This document shows positions 42,382 through 50,381 of a stretch of DNA of 56,196 bases, piece by piece. The first letter of the stretch is position 1, and every line of letters begins with the position of its first letter. The DNA lies in assembly GCF_019263595.1 (NCBI RefSeq), contig NZ_JADQDD010000004.1, forward strand, positions 1 to 56,196, given 5' to 3'. The notes beneath the pieces are model-generated. The model searched no databases and had not been told where the DNA came from. It saw only the letters and a program-made list of their open reading frames with translations. Origin of the DNA: Pseudonocardia sp. KRD291 (GTDB lineage: Bacteria; Actinomycetota; Actinomycetes; Mycobacteriales; Pseudonocardiaceae). The position numbers were made by a program, and so were the translations under genes.

Positions 42382-43595
42382 GACGTGGCCCCCGACCCGG
42401 CGACGACGGTACCGGCCCGCACCAGCTCCTCGATCTGCTCCGGCGACCGCCCCAGCTCGCGCAGCAGCGCGACGCTGTCCTGCCCCAGCGACGGGCACGG
42501 CGACCGCATCCCGGCCGGCGTCCCGGACAGCTTCACCGGGAAGCCGATCGACCGGTAGCGGCCCTCGGTGGGGTGCTCGGACTCGGTCAGCACGCCGCCC
42601 TCGGTGACGTAGGGGTCGTTCTCGGCCTCGTCGATCGCGAGCACCGGCGCGAACGGGATCGAGTACTCGGCGCAGAGCCGGGCCCACTCGTCGGTCGTGC
42701 GCTCCGGGGACAGCCCGCCGATCAGGCCGTAGAGGTCCTCCTGGTGCGCGGACAGCGCCGCGCCGTCGGCGAATCGCGGGTCGTCGGCCAGGTCCTCGCG
42801 GCCGGCGGCGCGGAAGAAGTCGGCGATGTTGCGCGGGGTGTAGGGCAGGATGCAGGCCCACCCGTCCTTCGTCGCGACGGCCTGGTGCCCGGCGGCCATC
42901 GACCGGTTGAACCCGGTCGGTCCCTGCTCCGGCACGAACGTGTGCCCGGACAGGTGCTCGACCAGGTTGAACGCGAGCATCGTGTCGTTCATCGGCACCT
43001 CGACGACCTGGCCCTGCCCGGTCGCCTTCTGGTGGATCACCGCGGCCAGCACCGAGTAGACGATGGTGAGCGCACAGACCTTGTCGGCCAGGATCGTCGG
43101 CGCGTACGACGGCGTGCCGGTGGCCCGTCGCATCAGGTCCACCATGCCGGACGAGGCCTGCACGATCTCGTCGTAGGCGGCCCGGTCGGCCAGCTCGGAG
43201 TCCGAGCGGAAGCCCTGGGCGCGGCAGTAGACCAGGCGCGGGTTGTGCGCGGTCAGCGTCTCCCCGTCGAGGCCGAGACGCTCCAGCGCGCCCGGGCGCA
43301 TGTTCGTCACCAGCACGTCGGCGGTCGCGACCAGGTCCAGGAACGCGGCGTGTCCCTCGGGGGACTTGAGGTCGAGGGCGATGCTGCGCTTGTTCCGGTT
43401 GACGTTGAGCGCCAGCGCGCCCATGCCCTCGTGGCGCTGGGGGTGCGTGCGCCGCACCATGTCCCCGCCCGGGGACTCGACCTTGATCACGTCGGCTCCG
43501 AGGTCGCCGAGGATCTGGGTCGCGTACGGGCCCATCACCACCGAGGCGAGGTCGATCACGCGGACGCCCGTCAGAGCGCCTGTCCCGTTGTCCAT
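42378..43595 (-). CDS. CaiB/BaiF class III CoA transferase
   Basis: 405 residues. [45 protein letters not shown] and the catalytic-position Asp142 (AAYDEIVQASSGM) define the family. First gene of the operon, so it probably activates the incoming acid with CoA. ATG 43595 is chosen over GTG 43598 because GGAAGGA ends only 2 bases before the GTG. Divergent from an IclR regulator across a 103-base gap. Confidence 0.92.
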   Translation of the reverse strand: MDNGTGALTGVRVIDLASVVMGPYATQILGDLGADVIKVESPGGDMVRRTHPQRHEGMGALALNVNRNKRSIALDLKSPEGHAAFLDLVATADVLVTNMRPGALERLGLDGETLTAHNPRLVYCRAQGFRSDSELADRAAYDEIVQASSGMVDLMRRATGTPSYAPTILADKVCALTIVYSVLAAVIHQKATGQGQVVEVPMNDTMLAFNLVEHLSGHTFVPEQGPTGFNRSMAAGHQAVATKDGWACILPYTPRNIADFFRAAGREDLADDPRFADGAALSAHQEDLYGLIGGLSPERTTDEWARLCAEYSIPFAPVLAIDEAENDPYVTEGGVLTESEHPTEGRYRSIGFPVKLSGTPAGMRSPCPSLGQDSVALLRELGRSPEQIEELVRAGTVVAGSGATS

Positions 43596-43607
43596 CACGG
43601 TCCTTCC

Positions 43608-43635
43608 GCTGTCGTTCTCTCCGGCTGTCGTTCTC
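43608..43635. repeat. 12-bp direct repeat in the CoA transferase/IclR promoter region
   Basis: GCTGTCGTTCTC at 43608-43619 and again at 43624-43635 (16-base period). The same gap holds TAACGTTA and a CTCAC ... GTGAG dyad closer to the IclR start. Candidate regulator-binding sites. Confidence 0.45.
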
Positions 43636-43698
43636 GCCGCACGGCCATAACGTTAGGCATGCTCACGAACCTACGCAATGTGAGATAGGGTTACCCAT

Positions 43699-44424
43699 AT
43701 GGATAGGCCGCATGCGCATCACCGCACCATCGATCGGGTGGCATCGCTGCTCGACGTCGTGGTGGGCCGGCCCGGCGGCGTCACCCTGACCGGGTTGGCG
43801 CACGCGGTCGACGCCCCGGTCTCGTCGGTCCAGAAGCTCGTGGACGGGCTGACCGCGGTCGGGTTCCTGGACGAGCACGACCGCCGGTACTCGCTCGGAC
43901 CCGCGCCCTACGTGCTGGCGCTGCGGGCCGGGCTGCCGCCGGTGCAGTCGGTGCGCCACGCCCGGCTGGCGGCACTGAGCGAGCGGCTCGGGGTCCCGGT
44001 GCTGCTCGCGGTGCGGGTCGGCGACGACGCCGTCTACGTCGACTGGGCAGGCGCCGACGAGGCGTTCGACGTCGCGATCTCCGCACAGGTGCGCCGTCCG
44101 CTGCTCGACACCGCCGCCGGCCGGGTGCTGTTCGCGCACCTGCCGGAGGCGGCCCGGCGCGAGATCGCCCTGGCCGCCCACGCCGACGCCCCGGCCGCCG
44201 TCGTCGCCGTCCTCGACGACGCCGCGGCGGTACGCGAGCGGGGCGCCGAGACCGGCCACAGCGGGCCCCTGCTGCCCGGCGCGACGGCCGTCGCGGTCCC
44301 GGTGTACCGCGACGGGCAGGTCGTCGCCGCGGTGTCGGCCGCGGACCGCCGCGGCGTGCTGGGGGGCCGGTGGGACGCCACCGCGACGACGCTGGCCGAC
44401 GCGGTGCGCGACATACAGGAGTAG
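43699..44424 (+). CDS. IclR family transcriptional regulator
   Basis: 241 residues. Winged helix at about 8-65 (IDRVASLLDVVVGRPGGVTL, VSSVQKLVDGLTAVGFLDEH) and an IclR effector domain with DTAAGRVLFAHLP and the C-terminal [17 protein letters not shown]. Divergent from the CoA transferase / decarboxylase-like / dehydrogenase operon, its likely target. Convergent with a MarR gene. Confidence 0.9.
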   Translation: MDRPHAHHRTIDRVASLLDVVVGRPGGVTLTGLAHAVDAPVSSVQKLVDGLTAVGFLDEHDRRYSLGPAPYVLALRAGLPPVQSVRHARLAALSERLGVPVLLAVRVGDDAVYVDWAGADEAFDVAISAQVRRPLLDTAAGRVLFAHLPEAARREIALAAHADAPAAVVAVLDDAAAVRERGAETGHSGPLLPGATAVAVPVYRDGQVVAAVSAADRRGVLGGRWDATATTLADAVRDIQE

Positions 44425-44441
44425 AGACGGCCGGGGTCCGG

Positions 44442-44903
44442 TCAGAGCCCGCCGTGCTGGTCGATGACCTTGCCGAGCAGCGCGGCGAGCCGGCGCCGCT
44501 CGTCGGCCGAGAGCGACGCGACGCTCTCCTCGTTGAGCCGGAGGACGACGGGGTAGGCGTCCGCGAGCCGCGCCCGTCCGGCCGCCGTGACGTGCACCGT
44601 GGCCGACGTGCCGCGCCGGGCGGTCGTGCGGTCGAGCAGCCCGCCCTCCTCCAGCCTGCGCAGCAGCTCTCCCATGCTCTGCGGGGTGATCGACGCGCGG
44701 CGGGCGAGCCCGGCCTGGCTGAGCCCGTCGTCGGCCGCGACGATCGCGAGCACGCTGAACTGGCGGGGGTTGATCCCCTGGCGTCGCAGCCCGGACAGCC
44801 ACGGCCGGGAGACGAGCTCGCCCGCCCGGACCAGCAGGTAGCCGAGCTGGTCCCCGGGCTGCAGGGGCCGGGGGTCGTCGGGGGAGTTCTCGGTGCCATC
44901 CAT
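44442..44903 (-). CDS. MarR family transcriptional regulator
   Basis: 153 residues. Complete winged helix: NPRQFSVLAIVAADDGLSQA, RRASITPQSMGELLRRLEEG, wing ARRGTSATVHVTAAGRARL. Its ATG (44903) lies inside the left arm of a 36-bp symmetrical element shared with the divergent membrane-protein gene, so autoregulation is very likely. AAGG-type ribosome site overlaps the same element. Confidence 0.9.
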   Translation of the reverse strand: MDGTENSPDDPRPLQPGDQLGYLLVRAGELVSRPWLSGLRRQGINPRQFSVLAIVAADDGLSQAGLARRASITPQSMGELLRRLEEGGLLDRTTARRGTSATVHVTAAGRARLADAYPVVLRLNEESVASLSADERRRLAALLGKVIDQHGGL

Positions 44904-44936
44904 AAGGAGCCTTATGCTAGCATCAGCCTCCTTATG
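44901..44936. promoter_or_regulatory. 36-bp symmetrical MarR operator covering both divergent start codons
   Basis: CATAAGGAG (44901-44909) pairs exactly with CTCCTTATG (44928-44936), and the centre is the perfect palindrome ATGCTAGCAT (44914-44923); both share centre 44918.5. A third box, CCTTATG (44910-44916), makes a compact CATAAGG-AG-CCTTATG dyad with the left arm. The two start codons are inside the outer boxes. Confidence 0.85.
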
Positions 44937-45413
44937 GTCACCGTGGTCGCCCCCCGCACCCTCCGCCCGGCGCTGGTCGTGTCGCTGGTCGGCTTCGCGT
45001 GGTGGTTCTTCGGCAACCTCTACGAGGCGGTCGTGATCTCGCCGAACTGGGTCACCGACAGCCCGGCCCAGCTCACCCGGCTGCACGAGTTCTTCGTCGT
45101 CACCGGGCCCACCCTCTACTTCATCCCGGCGAACCCGGTGGCCGTGGTGGTCTTCTGGGCGGCGCTCGTGATCGGACGCCGCGTCCTGCCGCGCCGGCTC
45201 GCGGCCGCGGCCCTCGTCGCGTCGGTCCTGCTCGTCGCGCTCACGGCGGTGATCGTGGCGGTGCTGGTGCGGGGCCTGTTCGGGGCCGACTACCTCGACC
45301 ACGCCGACCGGCTCGTCGACTACGCGAGGTGGTGGAACGTCGCGAACGCCGTCCGGATGGCACTGACCGCCACCTGCCTGGTGCTCGTGTGGCGGATGCT
45401 GCGTCGCCTCTGA
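44934..45413 (+). CDS. four-helix membrane protein under MarR control, unknown function
   Basis: 159 residues with hydrophobic segments at about 9-28, 55-80, 88-112 and 137-155, and conserved-looking FGNLYEAVV and the cytoplasmic LDHADRLVDYARWWNVAN. It resembles the DUF1772/anthrone-oxygenase-like group of small membrane proteins, but I am not sure. ATG 44934 lies in the right arm of the MarR operator. The divergent, operator-sharing layout suggests an inducible detoxification or efflux-related function. Confidence 0.78.
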   Translation: MVTVVAPRTLRPALVVSLVGFAWWFFGNLYEAVVISPNWVTDSPAQLTRLHEFFVVTGPTLYFIPANPVAVVVFWAALVIGRRVLPRRLAAAALVASVLLVALTAVIVAVLVRGLFGADYLDHADRLVDYARWWNVANAVRMALTATCLVLVWRMLRRL

Positions 45414-45443
45414 CGGCGCGCGACACGCAGGAACGTGACGGCC

Positions 45444-46394
45444 TCAGCGCAGCGCGGTCAGCACCTGCTCCTGCCACATCCGGAAGAACTCCTCGTGGTG
45501 CCCGCCGATCTGCTGGACGTAGAGCTCGTCGGCGCCGGCGTCGAGGAAGGGCTGCGCCGCGGCGCGGTGGCGCTCCGGGTCCGGCCCGCAGGCGAACTGC
45601 TCGGCCGCGGTCTGCAGCGGGATCGTCGCCGCGGCGGCCTCGAAGTCCTGCGGCCGGGGCAGGACCTGGGCGAGCTGCCCGCCGAGCATGTCGTTCGGCC
45701 ACGTCCGGTGCGCGGTCTCGACACCGGCCTGCTCGGTCTCGGCCCAGCACACCTTCAGGCCCGCCTGCACCGGGCCGCGGCCGCCGGCGTCGCGGTAGGT
45801 GCGGATCAGCTCGCCGTCCGGGGCGACCGTGCAGTACCCGTCGCCGATCCGGGCCGCCAGCTCGGTGGCCTGCGGCCCGAAACCGGACACGTGGATCGGC
45901 ACGGGCTCGTCCGGGACGGTGTAGATCCGCGCGTCGTGCACCTCGTAGTGCGTGCCGTGGAAGCTGACCTGACGACCGGTGTGCAGCAGGCGGATCAGCT
46001 CGACGGCCTCCTCGAGCATCTCCAGCCGGACCCCGACCGAGGGCCAGGGGTCGCCCAGGATGTGCTCGTTGAGCGCCTCGCCGCTGCCGACGCCGAGCAC
46101 GAACCGGCCGTCGAGCTGCACCGCCGCCGTCGCCGCTGCCTGGGCGATGACCGCCGGGTGGATCCGGACGGTCGGGCAGGTCACCGCGGTCGTCACCGGG
46201 ATCGACACCGCTTCCGAGAGCGCTCCGATCACCGACCACACGAAGGGACTCTGCCCCTGCGCCTCGGTCCAGGGGTGGAAATGGTCGGAGATCCACAGCC
46301 GTTCGAACCCGGCCGCCTCGGCCATCCGCGCCTGGCGCACCAGCTCGCGCGGGCCGTACTCCTCACAGGACAGGAAGAACCCGAAGCTCGTCAT
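45444..46394 (-). CDS. F420-dependent LLM-class oxidoreductase (TIGR03557-like)
   Basis: 316 residues of luciferase-like TIM barrel. FGFFLSCEEYGPRELVRQAR, ERLWISDHFHPWTEAQGQSPFVWSVIGAL and GRFVLGVGSGEALNEHI closely resemble F420-dependent glucose-6-phosphate dehydrogenase and the related TIGR03557 family, so cofactor F420 use is likely. The substrate is not assured to be glucose-6-phosphate. Convergent with the small membrane protein and divergent from the baeRF2-like gene; presence implies that the organism makes F420. Confidence 0.9.
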   Translation of the reverse strand: MTSFGFFLSCEEYGPRELVRQARMAEAAGFERLWISDHFHPWTEAQGQSPFVWSVIGALSEAVSIPVTTAVTCPTVRIHPAVIAQAAATAAVQLDGRFVLGVGSGEALNEHILGDPWPSVGVRLEMLEEAVELIRLLHTGRQVSFHGTHYEVHDARIYTVPDEPVPIHVSGFGPQATELAARIGDGYCTVAPDGELIRTYRDAGGRGPVQAGLKVCWAETEQAGVETAHRTWPNDMLGGQLAQVLPRPQDFEAAAATIPLQTAAEQFACGPDPERHRAAAQPFLDAGADELYVQQIGGHHEEFFRMWQEQVLTALR

Positions 46395-46485
46395 GATCCG
46401 CGCGTACCCGGGCCGGGCGCGCCGAACCACGAGCGGCCCGGCCGGGCCTCGTTTGGACCCGTCCTGTGCGGGTACGCCGGGCCCG

Positions 46486-47598
46486 ATGCGACTCGACTGG
46501 CTACGAACCACGACCACCGACGACGGCCCGTTCGCGACCGTCGTACTCGACGTCACCCAGGACACCCCGGACGGCGCCGAGCAGGTCCGGCTGCGCTGGC
46601 GCTCCGCGCGCGAGGACCTGGCGCGCCAGGGCGCCGACGACAAGGCGCTGGACCGGCTCGAGGAGGCCGTCACCGGAGCGGGCGCCTCCGACGGCACGGG
46701 CGGACGGGTGCTCGTCGCGGGTGCCGACGGCGTGCTCGTCGACCGCGTCGTGGACACCCCGCCCGAGCGCGGACTCGCCCACTGGGGCACCACGCCGGAC
46801 CTGCTCTCGGTGGCCACGGCCGTACCCGAGGTGATCCGCACCGTCGTCGCGAGCATCGACGAGGAGGGCGGCGAGGTCCGCGGACCGGGGGACACCGAGG
46901 CCCACCGGGTGCGGGGCGACAGCTCCGGCCCGGTGCACAAGACCTCGCCCGGCGGGCCGTCCGACGGGCCGGTGCAGGAACGGGTCGAGGAGACCTGGCG
47001 GCGCAACGCCCAGGCCGTCGCGGCCGAGGTCGACACGGCCGTGCGCTCCGGCGCCGCCCAGCTGGTCGTCCTGCTCGGCGACGCCCGGTCCCGGTCCCGG
47101 CTGCGCGACGAGCTGTCCGCGGGCAGCGTCGAGCTGGTGGCCGAGATCGAGCACACCGGGGGACAGCCGTCGGCCGAGCTGCCCGACACCGTCGTCGCCG
47201 CCGCCGACGACGTCCGGACCCGGCGGCGTTCCGAGGCCCTGGAGCGTTTCGCCGCGGCGGCCGGTCGCAGCGACGGTCTCGCCGTGACCGGACTCGCCGA
47301 CGTCGCCTCCGCGACCCGGGCGCACGCGGTCGAGGTACTGGTCCTGGACCCGGAGCGCAGGCCCACCGACGAGCTCTGGCTCGGCGCCGATCCGAGCGAG
47401 GTCTCCCTGCAGCGTGACGAGCTGGTCGCGCTCGGCCGCGAGCCGGGCGCCACCGCCGAGGCGGCCTCCGCGCTGGTGCGGGCGGCGGTGTCGACCGACG
47501 CCGAGCTGGTGCTCGCCGGCCCGGGCGCCGGGACGGGCGTGGAGCTGAGCGACGGCGTCGGAGCGGTGCTGCGCTTCCCGATCGGCCCCGGCTCCTGA
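46486..47598 (+). CDS. Rv2629-like protein, baeRF2 (bacterial eRF1-like) family
   Basis: 370 residues. Overall pattern is that of the baeRF2 family: N-terminal domain with VLVAGADGVLVDRVV, a Gly/Pro/Ser-rich loop followed by VQERVEETWRRNAQAVAAEVD, a ribonuclease-L7Ae-like segment QLVVLLGDARSRSRLRDEL, and a C-terminal helix-strand domain. Relatives include M. tuberculosis Rv2629, linked to dormancy, and the fold is shared with eukaryotic release factor eRF1. The loop here reads SPGGPSDGPVQ rather than the usual GGWSQ-type loop. Peptidyl-tRNA hydrolysis in ribosome rescue or hibernation is inferred only from the family. Confidence 0.8.
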   Translation: MRLDWLRTTTTDDGPFATVVLDVTQDTPDGAEQVRLRWRSAREDLARQGADDKALDRLEEAVTGAGASDGTGGRVLVAGADGVLVDRVVDTPPERGLAHWGTTPDLLSVATAVPEVIRTVVASIDEEGGEVRGPGDTEAHRVRGDSSGPVHKTSPGGPSDGPVQERVEETWRRNAQAVAAEVDTAVRSGAAQLVVLLGDARSRSRLRDELSAGSVELVAEIEHTGGQPSAELPDTVVAAADDVRTRRRSEALERFAAAAGRSDGLAVTGLADVASATRAHAVEVLVLDPERRPTDELWLGADPSEVSLQRDELVALGREPGATAEAASALVRAAVSTDAELVLAGPGAGTGVELSDGVGAVLRFPIGPGS

Positions 47599-47639
47599 CC
47601 CGTTCCGGGTACTGCACGGCGGGTACGGGGGCTCGTCGT

Positions 47640-47673
47640 GCCTGCGGCCGGGGCCGTGACCGTCGGCGCAGGC
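47640..47673 (+). terminator. possible terminator after the baeRF2-like gene
   Basis: GCCTGCG (47640-47646) pairs with CGCAGGC (47667-47673) around a 20-base GC-rich loop, 42 bases after the stop. A TACGCT box just downstream may be the start of the next promoter. Confidence 0.35.
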
Positions 47674-47785
47674 CGCACGCCCGGTTCTTGTACGCTCGCG
47701 GCACCGTCCCGCAGCCGGACGTGGGCGCGTGTCGAGGGACGATCCGGTCACCGGAGAAGGTGAGTGCGCGATCGAGGGGGACTCG

Positions 47786-48493
47786 ATGGACCATGTGGAC
47801 GCCGATCGCCTGCGTCGCACCCTGCAGGGCCCCGAGGACCGCAGCGCCCACGCGCAGGTCCCGTCGCCCCATGCCGTGGTTCCGCTGCTGCGGGACATCC
47901 TGGACACCGCGGTGCGCGACGTGCCGGGCGCCGAGGGCGCGGGGATGACGCTGTTGCTCGACGACCCGCTCGTGCGCCGTCCCCGCGTCCAGAGCCTGGT
48001 CGGGGGCTGGGGCGAGTGCGAGGAGGGGCCCTGTGTGGACGCCATGCGGGCCCGGCGGGTCACCACGTTCCTGGTCCACGACGTCGAGTCGGAGACGTCG
48101 GCACGCTGGCCCGACTACGCCGCGGCGGCGGCCCGGGTCGGGGTGCGCAGCGTCCTGTCGTTCGTGATGGCACCCCCGGACGCCACACCCGCGTCGGTCT
48201 CGTTCTACGCCGGCCGGCCGGGAGAGCTGACCGAGCAGGACCGCGCGACCGGCAGCGTGTTCGTGATCCAGGCCGCGGTCGCGCTCTACGGTGCCGCGCA
48301 GGTCGGCCGGATGCTCGCGGCGCTGGAGACACGCGACGTGATCGGCCGGGCCACCGGCATCCTGATGGAACGCTTCGGGCTCGACGACCAGCAGGCCCTC
48401 GCGATGCTGGTCAGCAGCTCGCAGGACACGAACACACCGCTCACCGACATCGCCGTCTGGCTGAGCACCCAGGGCAAGCCGCAGGTCTCCTGA
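47786..48493 (+). CDS. GAF-ANTAR domain regulator
   Basis: 235 residues. A GAF sensor domain at about 25-160 is followed by an ANTAR RNA-binding domain (RDVIGRATGILMERFGLDDQQALAMLVSSSQDTNTPLTDIA, about 178-220). ANTAR proteins usually act by binding paired hairpins in mRNA and preventing termination. ATG 47786 has GAGGGGGA upstream; an earlier in-frame GTG at 47729 has no such site. It lies 2 bases before the MTHFR-like gene, so they are probably one transcript. GAF ligand unknown. Confidence 0.9.
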   Translation: MDHVDADRLRRTLQGPEDRSAHAQVPSPHAVVPLLRDILDTAVRDVPGAEGAGMTLLLDDPLVRRPRVQSLVGGWGECEEGPCVDAMRARRVTTFLVHDVESETSARWPDYAAAAARVGVRSVLSFVMAPPDATPASVSFYAGRPGELTEQDRATGSVFVIQAAVALYGAAQVGRMLAALETRDVIGRATGILMERFGLDDQQALAMLVSSSQDTNTPLTDIAVWLSTQGKPQVS

Positions 48494-48495
48494 CC

Positions 48496-49524
48496 GTGAC
48501 GACCCGGCTCGAGGCGGGTGCCGACGTGCCCGGCTGCCCGAAGCACATGACCTACGGACCCTGCGGCGGCGTCCGCGACGACCTGGGGTGCGAGGTCGAA
48601 CCGGTGCCGTGCCCGTTCGTCGCCGCGCCCGGGCCGGTCCGGTGGACCGGCCCGACGGCGCCGCCACGGCCGGAACCCGACCTGTTCGTCCGCGCCCGGG
48701 GCCGCCCGGTCGTGCTGACCGACCTGTCCGTGCCGCCCTACGACGCGGCGACCCTGCAGCGCACCGTGGCCGGGCTGTCCGACGCCTGCGACGCGATCCT
48801 GGTCGGCGAGCACCACGACGACCCCGACTTCCCGCCGACGATGCTCGCCTCGCTCGTCCGGGACGCCGGCGGCCATCCGTGGATCACCCTGACCTGCCGC
48901 GACCGCAACCGCGTCGTGCTGGAGCAGGAGCTCGCCGGCCTGGCCGCGACCGGGACCGACGGCGTGTTCTGCGTGACCGGCGACGCCCGGGCACCCGGCG
49001 TGCGCCCGGACGTCACGCAGGTCTTCGACCTCGACGGCACCCGGCTCACCGGGCTCGCCGCCGCGGCCGGCCTCCCGGTCGCCGTCCCGGAGGCCCCGGA
49101 CGCCCCGCCCCGCGGCCACCGTGCCGGGCGCCTGGCCCAGAAGCAGCTCGCCGGCGCCCAGCTGGCCGTGCTCAACCACGCCGGCTCGGCCGCGCGCGTC
49201 GCAGCGTTCGCCGCGGCGGTGCGCGCCGAGGGCGCGTCCCTGCCGATCGTGGCCGGTGTGGCCGTCTACACCGACGAGCCGTCCGCGCGGCGGCTGCAGG
49301 CCTACCCGGGCCTGGAGCTGGACCCGCGCCGGGTCGAGGCGGTGCTGGCCGCGCCGGACCCGGTCGCCGCCGGGATCGACGCCGCCGTCGCCGAGGCCCG
49401 CGAGCTGCTGGCCGTCGACGGCGTGGCCGGGGTGAACCTGTCCGGGCGCGGCACGTCGGCCGGTCTCGGCGAGTCGACGGCGATCAAGGCCGAGATCGGC
49501 AGGCGGATCCGGTCCGGCACCTGA
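48496..49524 (+). CDS. methylenetetrahydrofolate reductase-like protein with N-terminal Cys-rich domain
   Basis: 342 residues. The first 45 residues hold a Cys cluster, GCPKHMTYGPCGGVRDDLGCEV ending in PCP (Cys14, 23, 32, 39), which resembles the MTHFR C-terminal domain PF12225. The rest is an MTHFR-like TIM barrel: TLTCRDRNRVVLEQELAGLA, GVFCVTGDARAPG, and HRAGRLAQKQLAGAQLAVLN at the position of the usual KVDAGADFIITQ. So the order is swapped relative to the usual fusion, and the TQ at the end of that last motif is LN. Related proteins act in one-carbon and O-demethylation pathways. Starts 2 bases after the GAF-ANTAR gene and is followed closely by a methyltransferase. Confidence 0.82.
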   Translation: MTTRLEAGADVPGCPKHMTYGPCGGVRDDLGCEVEPVPCPFVAAPGPVRWTGPTAPPRPEPDLFVRARGRPVVLTDLSVPPYDAATLQRTVAGLSDACDAILVGEHHDDPDFPPTMLASLVRDAGGHPWITLTCRDRNRVVLEQELAGLAATGTDGVFCVTGDARAPGVRPDVTQVFDLDGTRLTGLAAAAGLPVAVPEAPDAPPRGHRAGRLAQKQLAGAQLAVLNHAGSAARVAAFAAAVRAEGASLPIVAGVAVYTDEPSARRLQAYPGLELDPRRVEAVLAAPDPVAAGIDAAVAEARELLAVDGVAGVNLSGRGTSAGLGESTAIKAEIGRRIRSGT

Positions 49525-49543
49525 GGCGTCCGGGGGTGGAACG

Positions 49544-50335
49544 GTGCCCGGTGGGGTACCACCGGGGATGACCGAGAGCGGCGGGACCCCGATGGAGGCC
49601 GAGTTCGACACGGTCGCGCGCTGGACCGAGGAGGTCGTCGGGCGGCTCGGCCCGGAGCACGCGATCCCGGCCGGCTGCCGCGGCAGCGCCAGCCCGGCCG
49701 GCCTGGACTGGCTCCTCCGGACGTGCGGGGTCGGCACCGGGACGCGCCTGGTCGACGTCGGCGGAGGCGTCGGGGGACCGGCCGGGTACGCCGTCCGGCA
49801 CGCCGGTGCCGCCCCGGTCGTGCTGGACCCGATGTTCGGGGCGTGCCGCGCGGCGTCGCGGCTGTTCGGGGTGCCGGCGCTCGCCGCGGACGGCGAGCGG
49901 CTCCCGATCGCCGCCGGTGCCGCCGACGCGGTCTGGTGCCTGGGCGTGGTGTGCACCGTCCGGGACAAGACCGGGCTGCTCCGCGAGATCCGCCGGGTCC
50001 TGCCCGCCGGTGGCCCGCTCGGTCTGCTGGTCGTGGTCGGGGACGAGGAACGCCCGCCCGGGGCGCCGGAGGGGAACTCGTTCCCGACCCGCCGGGTCCT
50101 GCGCGAGGCGCTGCGCGAGAGCGGGTTCCGGGTGCGGGCCGAGACCGACGTCGACGACCTGCCGGAGCCCCCGCCCGACTGGACGGCCCGCACGGAGGAG
50201 TTCGAGCACGCCCTGCGTGAGGCCCACGGCGAGGACCCCCGCTTCGCCGAGGCCGAGGACCAGTCGCAGCGGCTGGCGGCTCTGGCCCGGGACGGGCACG
50301 TCGCCGTCCGGCTGCTGCACGCCGTCGCCTGCTGA
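49544..50335 (+). CDS. SAM-dependent methyltransferase
   Basis: 263 residues from GTG 49544. SAM motif I LVDVGGGVGGPAGYAV, acidic loop VLDPMFGA, DGERLPIAAGAADAVWCLGV and the post-motif VLPAGGPLGLLVVVG are typical of class I (UbiE/Cfa-like) methyltransferases. GTG 49544 is preceded by GGGGGTGGAACG; alternatives are ATG 49568 and ATG 49592. The choice matters because a perfect 8-bp hairpin sits at 49547-49566, just before the second candidate. Acceptor unknown. It follows the MTHFR-like gene by 19 bases, so a linked one-carbon role is possible. Confidence 0.85.
   Translation: MPGGVPPGMTESGGTPMEAEFDTVARWTEEVVGRLGPEHAIPAGCRGSASPAGLDWLLRTCGVGTGTRLVDVGGGVGGPAGYAVRHAGAAPVVLDPMFGACRAASRLFGVPALAADGERLPIAAGAADAVWCLGVVCTVRDKTGLLREIRRVLPAGGPLGLLVVVGDEERPPGAPEGNSFPTRRVLREALRESGFRVRAETDVDDLPEPPPDWTARTEEFEHALREAHGEDPRFAEAEDQSQRLAALARDGHVAVRLLHAVAC
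49547..49566 (+). other. hairpin at the methyltransferase start
   Basis: CCCGGTGG (49547-49554), loop GGTA, CCACCGGG (49559-49566): perfect 8-bp stem. It is either the terminator of the upstream gene, a translation-control element, or simply within the coding sequence if GTG 49544 is the start. Confidence 0.55.
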
Positions 50336-50381
50336 GCCGTCTCCTGCGGCCGTGGGCGCCGGCGGTGGCAGGATCACCGGT

